From positions 706,975 through 770,974 of the forward strand of contig NZ_JH660660.1 in assembly GCF_000262545.1 (NCBI RefSeq): a DNA stretch of 64,000 bases, in the 5' to 3' direction. This document shows positions 8,888 to 17,827 of this stretch, piece after piece. Position 1 is the first letter of the stretch; each line of letters opens with the position of its first letter. Both the position numbers and the translations under genes were made by a program. Source of the stretch: Prevotella bivia DSM 20514 (lineage in GTDB: Bacteria; Bacteroidota; Bacteroidia; Bacteroidales; Bacteroidaceae). The notes beneath the pieces are model-generated. The model had not been told where the DNA came from. It was given only the letters and a program-made list of their open reading frames with translations, and searched no databases.

Positions 8888-9820
8888 CTATAGCCCATGT
8901 TCCTCCCGATAACGGATATTACGGGGATGATGATTGAGGATCTCTTGTCGCAGGGTTGTAGTGTCAATATGGGTATAAATTTCTGTAGTTACCACACTTT
9001 CATGCCCCAACATAGCTTGAATGGAACGAAGATCGGCACCCCCTTCAAGCAGAGCAGTGGCAAAAGAGTGGCGAAGCGTGTGGGGAGAAATGGTCTTTTT
9101 AATACCAGCCCCTTTAGCATAACGCTTTAACATAATAAGGATCATAGTGCGGGTAAGATGAGCGCCACGCCGATTTAGGAATACATAATCTTCTTCTCCC
9201 TCCTTTATCACCATCTGGTTACGATCTAAAAACCAATAGTTCAGCTCCTCGACAGCACGTGGCGAGATAGGGACAAGGCGTTCTTTTGAGCCTTTTCCCA
9301 TCACACGGATATACAGATCGTCAAGATACAGGTTGGAAAGTTTCAGATTGGTAAGTTCGGACACACGCAGCCCGCACGAGAAAAGCATTTCTATAATAGC
9401 CTTATTGCGCTGCCCCTCCCACTTTGAGAGGTCAATGCTTTGTAAGATAATATCTACTTCGGCTGTGGAAAGCACCTCGGGAAGATGTTGCGGCTGCTTG
9501 GGCGACTCGAGCAATTCGGTAGGATCGGCTTCTAAATAGCCATCTAAAACTAGAAAGCGATAGAAGTGGCGCACCCCGCTTAGAATGCGCGCCAATGACC
9601 TGGCGCCAATACCAATTTCAGAAATAGAGGCGGCAAAGTGTTCCAAATCATCAAGCTTCACATCCAACACATCCACCTTTTCGGCTTTAAGATAGGACGA
9701 AAGTTTCTCAATATCGTGCATATAGGCATCGACAGTATTCTCGGAATGTCCCTTTTCGAGCTTCAGATAACGGCGAAACTTGCGTACAACGTTGTCGGAT
9801 GATTTCTTGTTGGTCTCCAT
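8888..9820 (-). CDS. xerD: site-specific tyrosine recombinase XerD
   Basis: Resolves chromosome dimers at dif together with XerC. The 310-residue protein has an N-terminal SAM-like core-binding domain (about 10-100) and a C-terminal catalytic domain. Catalytic residues are visible: Arg152 (SCGLRVSEL), the beta-hairpin Lys in GKGSKER, His247 and Arg250 (HTLRHSF), His273 (LGHES) and nucleophile Tyr282 (IYTHI). All are intact. It stands alone and is divergent from the restriction-modification genes. A second XerC is not in the window, so D rather than C is an inference from overall similarity. Confidence 0.9.
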   Translation of the reverse strand: METNKKSSDNVVRKFRRYLKLEKGHSENTVDAYMHDIEKLSSYLKAEKVDVLDVKLDDLEHFAASISEIGIGARSLARILSGVRHFYRFLVLDGYLEADPTELLESPKQPQHLPEVLSTAEVDIILQSIDLSKWEGQRNKAIIEMLFSCGLRVSELTNLKLSNLYLDDLYIRVMGKGSKERLVPISPRAVEELNYWFLDRNQMVIKEGEEDYVFLNRRGAHLTRTMILIMLKRYAKGAGIKKTISPHTLRHSFATALLEGGADLRSIQAMLGHESVVTTEIYTHIDTTTLRQEILNHHPRNIRYREEHGL

Positions 9821-9871
9821 TTAAATTGCTATTTTTGCAAAAGATGCTAATTATTAGTACATACAAAGATA
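9808..9871. promoter_or_regulatory. divergent promoters between xerD and the methyltransferase
   Basis: Plus strand: -7 TATTTTTG at 9830-9837, with TTG at 9810-9812. Minus strand: -7 TATCTTTG at 9864-9871. The two boxes face each other across 26 bases, so the transcripts overlap slightly at their 5' ends. Both match TAnnTTTG. Confidence 0.5.
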
Positions 9872-9879
9872 CTATTTAA

Positions 9880-11226
9880 ATGTCAGAAACAACTCTAAAT
9901 AAAAATATCTTCAATATTTCTGCTCCCTTAAAAAGTAAATATGCTGTGGGGAAAGAAGGAGCAAAATGTAAATCTGATATGGAAAATAAAGCATTTCCAT
10001 GCGCTGAACAGCTTGCTATAATATCTCATTACCTACATAATAAATCTTATAAGTCAGTGCTACCATATAGAGAAGAAGGAGAGAAGCATATAAGATCCAT
10101 TTATAATATAGAAGAGGGTTGTGATTTATCGGTATCAAATGTAGCAGAGCCTTTGCTTGAAGCAAGTCTTTTTAACGACTATTTTTCTGTGCCATTTTTA
10201 CCAAAACCAAAAACTACTTTTACCTTTATTGATCTATTTGCAGGTATAGGTGGGTTTAGAATGGCGATGCAAAATCTTGGAGGGCGATGCGTATTTTCTT
10301 CAGAATGGGATATTCAAGCACAAAAAACATACTTCTTAAATTATGGTGAAGTGCCTTTTGGCGATATAACCCAAGAACGAACGAAAGCATATATTCCCGA
10401 CCATTTTGATATTTTATGTGCAGGATTTCCATGCCAAGCTTTCTCCTTAGCAGGTAAGAGATTAGGGTTCGAAGAAACTCGAGGAACACTGTTTTTTGAT
10501 GTTGCTGAAATCATCAAAAGAAAACAACCTAAAGCCTTCTTCCTTGAAAATGTGAAAGGGTTACTAATACATGATAAAGGAAAGACCATCAATACTATAT
10601 TGAACGTATTACGAGAAGATTTAAATTATTACGTTCCTGACCCTGAAGTTCTCAATGCTGCCAATTTTGGAGTACCACAGCATAGAGAAAGAGTATATAT
10701 TGTAGGCTTTAGAAAAGACTTGAATATTAAGGCTTTTAATTACCCTATGCCGACAGATAACTCGAAGACATTTGCTGATATTAAAGAAGCAACTACCGTT
10801 TCTTCCAAATATTATTTATCTACAACCTATCTCGATACGCTTATTGCGCATAAAGCACGGCATGCCGCAAAAGGACACGGCTTTGGATATGAGATAATTT
10901 CTGACACAGGAATAGCAAATGCTATCGTTGTAGGCGGTATGGGTAGAGAGAGAAACTTAGTAATAGATCATAGGTTAAAAGATTTCACTCCCACTACTCA
11001 CATCAAAGGTGAAATTAATAGGGAGGGCATTCGCAGAATGACACCTAGGGAGTGGGCTAGATTGCAAGGATTTCCCGACAACTTTATTATAGGTGTTGCT
11101 GACACAAACGCATATAAACAATTTGGCAATTCGGTAGCAGTTCCTGCCATTCAAGCAACTGCTGAAAAAATAATAGAATGTCTTAACCTAAACAAACCTT
11201 ACGCCTATGGAACTAAAAGGAAATAA
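9880..11226 (+). CDS. DNA (cytosine-5) methyltransferase, HpaII/MspI-like
   Basis: Methylates cytosine C5 in DNA and protects it from the partner endonuclease. The motifs are in order: I FIDLFAGIGG (116-125), IV with catalytic Cys185 (GFPCQAFSL), VI ENV (223-225), VIII QHRERVYIVGFR (267-278), IX RMTPREWARLQGFPDNF (386-402) and X QFGNSV (414-419). The target-recognition region (about 300-385, GHGFGYEI and VVGGMGRERNL) resembles CCGG enzymes, so CCGG is the inferred site. An N-terminal extension of about 115 residues precedes motif I and contains no catalytic motif. The last 20 bases overlap the endonuclease gene. Confidence 0.92.
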   Translation: MSETTLNKNIFNISAPLKSKYAVGKEGAKCKSDMENKAFPCAEQLAIISHYLHNKSYKSVLPYREEGEKHIRSIYNIEEGCDLSVSNVAEPLLEASLFNDYFSVPFLPKPKTTFTFIDLFAGIGGFRMAMQNLGGRCVFSSEWDIQAQKTYFLNYGEVPFGDITQERTKAYIPDHFDILCAGFPCQAFSLAGKRLGFEETRGTLFFDVAEIIKRKQPKAFFLENVKGLLIHDKGKTINTILNVLREDLNYYVPDPEVLNAANFGVPQHRERVYIVGFRKDLNIKAFNYPMPTDNSKTFADIKEATTVSSKYYLSTTYLDTLIAHKARHAAKGHGFGYEIISDTGIANAIVVGGMGRERNLVIDHRLKDFTPTTHIKGEINREGIRRMTPREWARLQGFPDNFIIGVADTNAYKQFGNSVAVPAIQATAEKIIECLNLNKPYAYGTKRK

Positions 11227-12277
11227 AGGAGAATGGAGCGAACTATATGCGTTTTTAAAGCTACTCGGAGAAGGAAAACTATATTGTGGTGATGGTGCTT
11301 TAAACAGATATGATGACAAGTGTTATCCCATTCTTAAAATATTTAGAAATGATGATGAAGATAGAAACTCATACATCATAAAAACTTCTTCAAAAGAAAT
11401 ATCTATTCAAGGAGAGCATATTAACACAACGCTATCACAGCAAAGATTTAAAGAAGAGGCGCAAACATTATTAGCTCATATAAAAGGTATGGAAGCTACA
11501 GCTAATTTCCCGTATCTATACGAGTTTTTACAAGAAATAGACATTCAACACATTAAAGCTAAATCAAAAGATAAAGCAGATATAAGAATTGTTATTCATA
11601 ACCTGAATACTGGTTCTAAACCAGAACTAGGGTATAGCATAAAATCAAAATTAGGTGCACCGTCTACCCTAATTAATGCAAACAAGAATGGTACAAACTT
11701 TATATATGAAATACAAAATATTTCAGAAGCTGATGTAGCAACCTTTAATAACCTTGATAACTTTAAAAAGAAATTTGAGTTTCTCGATACTACTTCAGCT
11801 AAAATTGTATTCCATAAAGTAGCAAATCATACGCTACATAATAACTTAATGCTGCTAGACTTGGGTATGGAGCGCATTATTGCAGAAACACTGCTGGCAT
11901 ATTATACAAAAAAAGGAAAAGAAGTAGATGAGATTACCCAAATCATTTCACAAACTGATCCGCTTGAAATTGCAAAAAATACGGATCAACCAATGTATGA
12001 ATACAAAATGAAGCAATGGCTATTGGCTTTTGCACTAGGTATGACTTGCACCACTCCGTGGTATGGAAACTTCAATGCTAATGGGGGATATATTATAGTA
12101 AAAGAAGATGGGGATATAGTATGTTATCACTTTTTTGACAGAAACGATTTAGAAAACTATCTGTTCCACAATACTAAATTTGAATCTCCAAGCACATCAA
12201 GACACCTCTTTGGAAATATATATCAGGAAGGAAAGCTGTATTTTATGAAATTAAACCTACAAGTAAGATTTAAATAA
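11207..12277 (+). CDS. HpaII family type II restriction endonuclease
   Basis: Probable endonuclease cutting unmethylated CCGG. The 356-residue length and the start MELKGNKGEWSELYAFLKLL match the HpaII endonuclease family (PF09561, from memory). Candidate catalytic residues lie in the central segment, where KADIRIV and GYSIKSKLG give a D...xxK-type arrangement. The gene overlaps the methyltransferase by 20 bases, so the two are co-expressed. It is more AT-rich than the neighbouring housekeeping genes, consistent with acquisition by transfer. Both genes look intact, with no Vsr or control protein beside them. Confidence 0.88.
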   Translation: MELKGNKGEWSELYAFLKLLGEGKLYCGDGALNRYDDKCYPILKIFRNDDEDRNSYIIKTSSKEISIQGEHINTTLSQQRFKEEAQTLLAHIKGMEATANFPYLYEFLQEIDIQHIKAKSKDKADIRIVIHNLNTGSKPELGYSIKSKLGAPSTLINANKNGTNFIYEIQNISEADVATFNNLDNFKKKFEFLDTTSAKIVFHKVANHTLHNNLMLLDLGMERIIAETLLAYYTKKGKEVDEITQIISQTDPLEIAKNTDQPMYEYKMKQWLLAFALGMTCTTPWYGNFNANGGYIIVKEDGDIVCYHFFDRNDLENYLFHNTKFESPSTSRHLFGNIYQEGKLYFMKLNLQVRFK

Positions 12278-12285
12278 ACAACACT

Positions 12286-12702
12286 ATGCGCATACTTATT
12301 ATCAATGGTCCTAACCTTAATTTGCTAGGCAAACGCGAACCAAGTATTTACGGAAACGCGCCGATGGAAGCATTGCTTCCACAGCTACAGAAGCGGTATC
12401 CACAAATAGAGCTACATTACTATCAGAGCAATATAGAGGGCGAACTCATCGACAAGCTACAAGAAGTGGGCTTCGCCTTTGATGGTATCATACTCAATGC
12501 AGGAGCTTATACGCATACAAGTATTGCACTACTCGACTGCATTCGGGCTATTTCTACCCCTGTTATCGAGGTGCATATTAGCAATGTAAACACGCGTGAG
12601 GAGTATCGCCGACACTCTATGATAGCAGCAGGGTGTAAGGGTACGATACAAGGATTTGGGTTAGACAGTTACCGTTTGGCAATAGAAGCATTCATAGGAT
12701 AA
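12286..12702 (+). CDS. aroQ: type II 3-dehydroquinate dehydratase
   Basis: Third step of the shikimate pathway: 3-dehydroquinate to 3-dehydroshikimate; cytosolic dodecamer in the family. The 138-residue protein starts MRILIINGPNLNLLGKREPS, with the conserved NGPNLNLLGxRE loop and active-site Tyr (SIYG) following. ILNAGAYTHTSIALLDCI and VIEVHISNV carry the substrate-binding residues and the catalytic His. The stop codon of the endonuclease lies only 8 bases upstream, and no -7 box was found between or just before them, so aroQ may depend on the restriction-modification promoter. Confidence 0.95.
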   Translation: MRILIINGPNLNLLGKREPSIYGNAPMEALLPQLQKRYPQIELHYYQSNIEGELIDKLQEVGFAFDGIILNAGAYTHTSIALLDCIRAISTPVIEVHISNVNTREEYRRHSMIAAGCKGTIQGFGLDSYRLAIEAFIG

Positions 12703-12704
12703 AA

Positions 12705-13337
12705 ATGACCGAGCTACTAGACACATATATCAATGCGCATATTGATGCAGAGGGCGACTATCTGTATCGGCTCTATCGTGCCACTAACATACATACCGTA
12801 CACGGACGTATGGCAAGTGGACATTTGCAAGGACGACTTTTGAAGATGCTTGTACACATGGTGCGCCCTAAAAACATTCTTGAGGTAGGTACTTTTAGTG
12901 GTTACTCAGCCCTTTGTATGGCAGAAGGTTTGGAAGAAGGAAGCCAACTATACACCTTCGAGATTAACGACGAAATGGAAGATTTTACACGTCCATGGAT
13001 AGAAAACTCTGCCTATGCCGATAAGATCGACTTCAGAATAGGCGATGCTATCATAGAAGCACCCAAACTAGGCGTGATGTTCGACATGGCTTTCGTAGAT
13101 GGCGACAAGCGCACTTATGTAGAAACTTACGAGGCTTTACTCCCCATTATAAATCAAGGAGGATACATTATTGCCGATAATACCCTATGGGATGGACACG
13201 TTGCCGATGCTGCTTACGATCACGACCAGCAAACGGTGGGTATCCGAAGATTTAACGATATGATAGCCAAAGACGAACGAGTGGAGAAAGTTATCTTACC
13301 GCTTAGAGATGGGCTAACACTGATAAGGAAAAAATAA
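12705..13337 (+). CDS. O-methyltransferase (class I SAM-dependent, COG4122)
   Basis: Soluble SAM-dependent methyltransferase of 210 residues. The SAM motif I is ILEVGTFSGYSALCMAEGL (about 64-82), with the acidic motif II in LYTFEINDEM. MAFVDGDKRTYVETYEALLP and GGYIIADNTLWDGHVAD match the catechol O-methyltransferase-like family, where these Asp and Asn residues bind metal. The substrate is not predictable. It begins 2 bases after aroQ and is clearly in the same transcript. This order (aroQ, O-methyltransferase, rbfA, permease) recurs in Bacteroidota. Confidence 0.88.
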   Translation: MTELLDTYINAHIDAEGDYLYRLYRATNIHTVHGRMASGHLQGRLLKMLVHMVRPKNILEVGTFSGYSALCMAEGLEEGSQLYTFEINDEMEDFTRPWIENSAYADKIDFRIGDAIIEAPKLGVMFDMAFVDGDKRTYVETYEALLPIINQGGYIIADNTLWDGHVADAAYDHDQQTVGIRRFNDMIAKDERVEKVILPLRDGLTLIRKK

Positions 13338-13363
13338 AGGTGCTGTTTCTCATTAAAAATTAG

Positions 13364-13371
13364 TAACTTTG
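13364..13371 (+). promoter_or_regulatory. rbfA -7 promoter box
   Basis: TAACTTTG, 72 bases upstream of the rbfA ATG, matches TAnnTTTG. It suggests that rbfA and the permease form a separate transcript or have an extra promoter. Confidence 0.5.
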
Positions 13372-13443
13372 TACACGCTTAAAAGAGATAAGATAAGCAC
13401 AGACACAAATGGCTTACGCCAAAAATAATTCTCAATTAATTAC

Positions 13444-13779
13444 ATGCAAGAGACAAGACAAAACCGCATATCACGACTACTCCAAAAGGAGCTAGCTAGT
13501 ATTTTCCAATCGCAAACACGTATGTTGCATGGCGTATTGGTAAGTGTTACACGTGTAAAGGTGAGTCCAGACCTCAGTATCTGTACTGCCTATTTGAGCA
13601 TTTTCCCTTCTGACAAGGCGGAAGAACTGCTCAACAACATCAATGCTAACGATAAGACCATACGCTACGAACTAGGACAGCGCACGCACAACCAGCTGCG
13701 CATCATTCCAGAATTGCGTTTCTTCATCGACGATTCTCTCGATTATCTTGATCGCATTGATCATCTTTTGAAGAAGTAA
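13444..13779 (+). CDS. rbfA: 30S ribosome-binding factor RbfA
   Basis: Binds immature 30S subunits during 16S maturation, including cold adaptation. The 111-residue protein shows the KH-like RbfA fold: RQNRISRLLQKELASIFQ at the N-terminus, VSVTRVKVSPDLSICTAYLSIFP in the centre, and RTHNQLRIIPELRFFIDDSLDYLDRIDHLLKK at the C-terminus. The final helix pattern (SLDYxxRIxxLL) is diagnostic. It has its own leader of about 100 bases with a promoter and precedes the permease gene by 5 bases. Confidence 0.95.
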   Translation: MQETRQNRISRLLQKELASIFQSQTRMLHGVLVSVTRVKVSPDLSICTAYLSIFPSDKAEELLNNINANDKTIRYELGQRTHNQLRIIPELRFFIDDSLDYLDRIDHLLKK

Positions 13780-13784
13780 AAAAG

Positions 13785-15017
13785 ATGAATTTTCCCTTTT
13801 ATATAGCACGTCGTTACCTCTTTTCTAAAAAGAGTACCCATGCCATTAATGTGATTAGCAGCATCTCGGTGATAGGTGTGGCTGTGGCAACAATGGCATT
13901 AGTAGTGGTAATGAGTGGTTTCAACGGCTTCTCCGACTTAGTGGCATCGTTCTTTACAGAGTTCGATCCACAATTAAAGATTGAGGCGGTTACGGGTAAA
14001 GCTATGCCTGCCGACGATCCGTTGCTCGTAAAAGTGAAGCAAATGCCAGAGGTTTCGGTATCGACCGAATGTGTAGAAGATCAGGCTTTAGCTATTTATC
14101 ACGGTAAGCAAAAAATGATTACCGTGAAGGGTATGCAAGAAAATTTCGACTCGCTAACCCATATCAGCAATATCTGCTATGGTGAAGGCGACTTGGATTT
14201 GGAGGTAGCCAACTTACAATATGCACTCTTAGGTATTCGTGTGGCACAAGACTTGGGTACGGGCTTGTTATGGCGCGACTATTTACACATCTATGCACCG
14301 CTGCGTGAAGGACAATACGATCCGCTTGATCCCTCACAGAGCTTTGTGAAAGACTCGCTGCTTTCACCGGGAATGGTTTTCCAAGTAAAGCAAAGTAAAT
14401 ATGATGGTGGATACATTATCACCTCGCTCAACTTTGCCAGACGGCTCTTTAACCGCCAAGGAGAAATAACATCGTTGGAGCTAAGAATGAAAAGTGGGGT
14501 GGATATTGACAAGGTACAAGACCAGATCAAGACGCTGCTAGGTGAAAAATATACGGTGAAAAACCGCTACGAACAGCAAGCAGATACGTTTAAAATTATG
14601 CGCATTGAGAAGTTGTTTGCTTACATCTTTTTGAGCTTTATCTTAATGGTGGCATGCTTTAACATCATTGGTTCGCTATCCATGTTAATGATTGACAAAA
14701 AGAACGATGTACAAACGCTGCGCAATTTGGGTGCCTCAGAAAAGCAAATAGTGCGTATATTCCTCTTTGAAGGACGTATGATCTCGGTGGCTGGTGCTAT
14801 CATTGGTATAGCACTAGGCTTGCTATTATGCTGGTTACAACAAGCGTACGGACTCGTTAAGCTAGGCAATGAGGCGGGCAGTTTCGTCGTAAATGCTTAC
14901 CCTATTAGTGTGCATCCATGGGATATTATTGCTATCTTCTGCACGGTTATTATCGTTGGATGGTTGGCAGTATGGTACCCAGTAAACCACATGAGCAAAA
15001 AGTTGACAAAGAAATAA
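13785..15017 (+). CDS. LolC/E-like ABC transporter permease (FtsX family)
   Basis: Inner-membrane permease of 410 residues, probably part of a lipoprotein-release (Lol) or MacB-like exporter. Starts NFPFYIARRYLFSKKSTHAINVIS, typical of LolC/LolE. Four membrane segments: about 21-45 and three in the C-terminal FtsX domain (near 275-300, 325-350 and 385-405), with a periplasmic domain of about 220 residues between. No ATPase gene (LolD) is adjacent, so it must be encoded elsewhere, as is usual in this phylum. A strong hairpin follows at 15144. Confidence 0.88.
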   Translation: MNFPFYIARRYLFSKKSTHAINVISSISVIGVAVATMALVVVMSGFNGFSDLVASFFTEFDPQLKIEAVTGKAMPADDPLLVKVKQMPEVSVSTECVEDQALAIYHGKQKMITVKGMQENFDSLTHISNICYGEGDLDLEVANLQYALLGIRVAQDLGTGLLWRDYLHIYAPLREGQYDPLDPSQSFVKDSLLSPGMVFQVKQSKYDGGYIITSLNFARRLFNRQGEITSLELRMKSGVDIDKVQDQIKTLLGEKYTVKNRYEQQADTFKIMRIEKLFAYIFLSFILMVACFNIIGSLSMLMIDKKNDVQTLRNLGASEKQIVRIFLFEGRMISVAGAIIGIALGLLLCWLQQAYGLVKLGNEAGSFVVNAYPISVHPWDIIAIFCTVIIVGWLAVWYPVNHMSKKLTKK

Positions 15018-15143
15018 TATAGAAAACATATAAAAGGTAGGGAACTAACAATAACACTTTTCCTTCTTGTAATCTATATAATACAATTTATAAAAACACT
15101 TAATCTATTCAGGATCACTGCTAGATTACCGCATAGAAAGCCA

Positions 15144-15181
15144 AAATCCTCCCTCATGCCACTTGGCACAAGGGAGGATTT
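15144..15181. terminator. bidirectional terminator
   Basis: AAATCCTCCCT / AGGGAGGATTT gives an 11-bp stem with an inner TGCCA/TGGCA pairing, between the converging permease and glgP genes. The A and T ends make it usable on both strands. Confidence 0.8.
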
Positions 15182-15241
15182 CTCGCTTTTGATCTATCGA
15201 AAAGTGATAGGTAAAGCGCCTACCACTTTCAGAATATTATC

Positions 15242-17800
15242 TTAACCTATCCATTTTACATAAGCAAAGTCCTGACGGTGTGGTAAGTTTTCGTTCTTTG
15301 GATACATACGAATGCCATACTTATACGCACCTGCCACACTAGGATTGAGTTCTACTTCGAAAGTATAAAGGTTGCCTTCGGTCTTTACCAGCTTGAAAGG
15401 TACAACCTTAAAGACATTAACATCATCGACAGGAGTATTGTGAAGCATTACAAACTCTAGTCCAACGGCATCATGCAAACCTTGCTCGTCGAGTGTAAAG
15501 CTTATCTTTGCTTTCTTACCTGTTACGACATCGTGCAAAGCCTCCAAATTCTTATCTACTACGTTGATGGTATCCCACTTCTGAGCTACTTGTTCTTTCC
15601 ATACAGCAATTTCTTTAGCAAGCTTGTTATCCTTAGCTTGAAGTGTTGCGAAACGCTTAGCCTGACGATTGTAGAACTTGCTATAATAATCGTCTAACTG
15701 ACGCTTCATAGTGTAGTGAGGAGCAATAGTCGCAATAGAATTTTTTACTACTTGGATCCAACCCTTTGAATAACCAGTCTTAGCATCCTTACTAAAGTAA
15801 AGAGGAGTAATCTCATGCTCTAACAAGCTATAGATAGTAGCAGCATCAAGCTGATCTTGATAGTTTTGGTCGCTATAGGTACGCTTTTCAGGTAAAGCCC
15901 AACCAGCACCTTCGCGATAACCCTCAACATACCAACCGTCAAGCACAGATAAATTAACAACACCATTCATCTCTGCCTTTTCACCAGAGGTACCACTTGC
16001 CTCAAGAGGACGAGTTGGGGTGTTCATCCATATATCTACACCAGAAACTAAGCGACGAGCCAACTGCATATCATAATCCTCTAAGAAAATAATTTTGCCT
16101 AAGAACTGTGGCATACGTGATATTTCAAAGATGCGCTTGATAAGTCCTTGACCAGCACCATCGGCAGGGTGAGCCTTACCTGAGAAGAAGAACAATACAG
16201 GGCGTTCAGGATTGTTTACGATTTTATCAAGACGCTCTAAGTCAGTGAACAACAAATGGGCACGCTTATAAGTAGCAAAACGACGACAGAAGCCAATCAT
16301 TAGGGCGTTAGGATTGATCTTTTCAAGTACCTGAACAACCTTAGCAGGATCGCCTTGATTGCGCAACCACTGTTGGGTAAATTTATCTTTGATATACTTA
16401 ATGAGCTTTACCTTTAATGCCATACGGGTTTCCCAAATCTCAGCATCTGGCACTTTATAGATAGCATGCCAAATATCTTCGTTGCTTTGGTCGCTCATAA
16501 AGGTTTTATCGAAGTATTTATCGTATAGCTTACGCCACTCTGAAGCTGTCCATGTAGGGAAATGGACACCATTGGTAACATAACCTACGCTGTTTTCTTC
16601 AGCAAAGTAACCCTTCCAAAGAGGAGCAAACATCTTCTGACTTACCCAGCCATGAAGCTTTGACACTCCATTGATTTCTTGACAAGTGTTACAAGCAAAG
16701 GTACTCATACAGAAACGTTCAGCATGGTCGTCTGGATTGGTACGTCCCATACCAATAAACTCGTCCCAAGAAATACCAAGCTTCTCAGGGTAGCCTCCCA
16801 TATACTTTCCGAAAAGTTCCTCATCGAAATAATCATGGCCAGCAGGAACTGGTGTGTGAACAGTGTATAAAGATGATGCACGAACAAGTTCCATAGCCTC
16901 ATTGAAGCTCAAACCTTCCTCACGATAATCGCATAAACGCTGAAGGTTGCAAAGTGCAGCATGACCTTCGTTGCAATGGTATATGTCCTTCTTAATGCCT
17001 AGCTTCTTTAATGTGAGAATACCACCAATACCAAGAAGGATCTCTTGCTTCAAGCGGTTTTCCCAATCGCCACCATAAAGCGCATGGGTAATAGAGCGAT
17101 CGTATTCAGAATTGAAGTCGTTGTCAGTATCGAGAAGATAAAGCTTAATACGACCTACATTAACACGCCAAACAAGAGCTTTAACTGTGTAATCGCGGTA
17201 AGGTACCTCTACAACAACTTGATTGCCTTCCGCATCAAGTTCGCGCTCAATAGGAAGTGAGTTGAATCGCTGTGCATCATACTTAGCAATCTGCTGTCCG
17301 TCCATAGACAAACTCTGACGGAAATAGCCGAAACGATATAGGAAACCTACTGCGCAAAGGTCTACATTAGAGTCGGATGCTTCCTTCAAATAGTCGCCAG
17401 CCAACATACCAAGACCACCAGAATATATTTTCAATACCTGATCCAAGCCGTATTCCATAGAAAGATAAGCCACAGAGGCACGCTTAGCGTTAGGTTTAAC
17501 ATCCATATATTCACGGAACATTTTATAAACTTCTGCAACGTGCTTCATTAAAGACTTATCTTTGATGATGGCTTGTTGACGCTCACAACTTAAACGTTCA
17601 AGCAAAAGAACAGGGTTATGCCCCACCTGCTCATACAAGTCTTGGTCAAGGCTTTTAAAGAGATTGCGCGCTTGGTAAGTCCATGCCCACCACATATTGT
17701 GTGCAATTTCATCAAGACATACTAACTCTTTAGGAAGAGTAGACTTAACGTTTAACTCAGTAAACTGAGGTGTGTTAGTGTAATCTGACTTAATCTTCAT
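15242..17800 (-). CDS. glgP: alpha-glucan (glycogen) phosphorylase
   Basis: Releases glucose 1-phosphate from glycogen; cytosolic and PLP-dependent (GT35). The 852-residue protein belongs to the shorter bacterial branch (TIGR02094-like) rather than the E. coli type: it begins with the DUF3417-like segment [15 protein letters not shown]. The PLP lysine is in [49 protein letters not shown] forms the N-terminal phosphate region. A C-terminal extension of about 130 residues follows and looks beta-rich. The gene starts 27 bases after the glycogen synthase, so storage and mobilisation are in one operon. Confidence 0.93.
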   Translation of the reverse strand: MKIKSDYTNTPQFTELNVKSTLPKELVCLDEIAHNMWWAWTYQARNLFKSLDQDLYEQVGHNPVLLLERLSCERQQAIIKDKSLMKHVAEVYKMFREYMDVKPNAKRASVAYLSMEYGLDQVLKIYSGGLGMLAGDYLKEASDSNVDLCAVGFLYRFGYFRQSLSMDGQQIAKYDAQRFNSLPIERELDAEGNQVVVEVPYRDYTVKALVWRVNVGRIKLYLLDTDNDFNSEYDRSITHALYGGDWENRLKQEILLGIGGILTLKKLGIKKDIYHCNEGHAALCNLQRLCDYREEGLSFNEAMELVRASSLYTVHTPVPAGHDYFDEELFGKYMGGYPEKLGISWDEFIGMGRTNPDDHAERFCMSTFACNTCQEINGVSKLHGWVSQKMFAPLWKGYFAEENSVGYVTNGVHFPTWTASEWRKLYDKYFDKTFMSDQSNEDIWHAIYKVPDAEIWETRMALKVKLIKYIKDKFTQQWLRNQGDPAKVVQVLEKINPNALMIGFCRRFATYKRAHLLFTDLERLDKIVNNPERPVLFFFSGKAHPADGAGQGLIKRIFEISRMPQFLGKIIFLEDYDMQLARRLVSGVDIWMNTPTRPLEASGTSGEKAEMNGVVNLSVLDGWYVEGYREGAGWALPEKRTYSDQNYQDQLDAATIYSLLEHEITPLYFSKDAKTGYSKGWIQVVKNSIATIAPHYTMKRQLDDYYSKFYNRQAKRFATLQAKDNKLAKEIAVWKEQVAQKWDTINVVDKNLEALHDVVTGKKAKISFTLDEQGLHDAVGLEFVMLHNTPVDDVNVFKVVPFKLVKTEGNLYTFEVELNPSVAGAYKYGIRMYPKNENLPHRQDFAYVKWIG

Positions 17801-17827
17801 CGTTGTTTTTATTTACTTATTGTGTTA

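Noticed and set aside
9880-12277. Avoidance of CCGG sites as a footprint of the HpaII-type system
   Set aside because: By eye I saw only about a dozen CCGG outside rRNA genes, well under the base-composition expectation, but GGCC seemed about equally scarce. The shortage may simply reflect composition and codon use; an exact count with a Markov model is needed.
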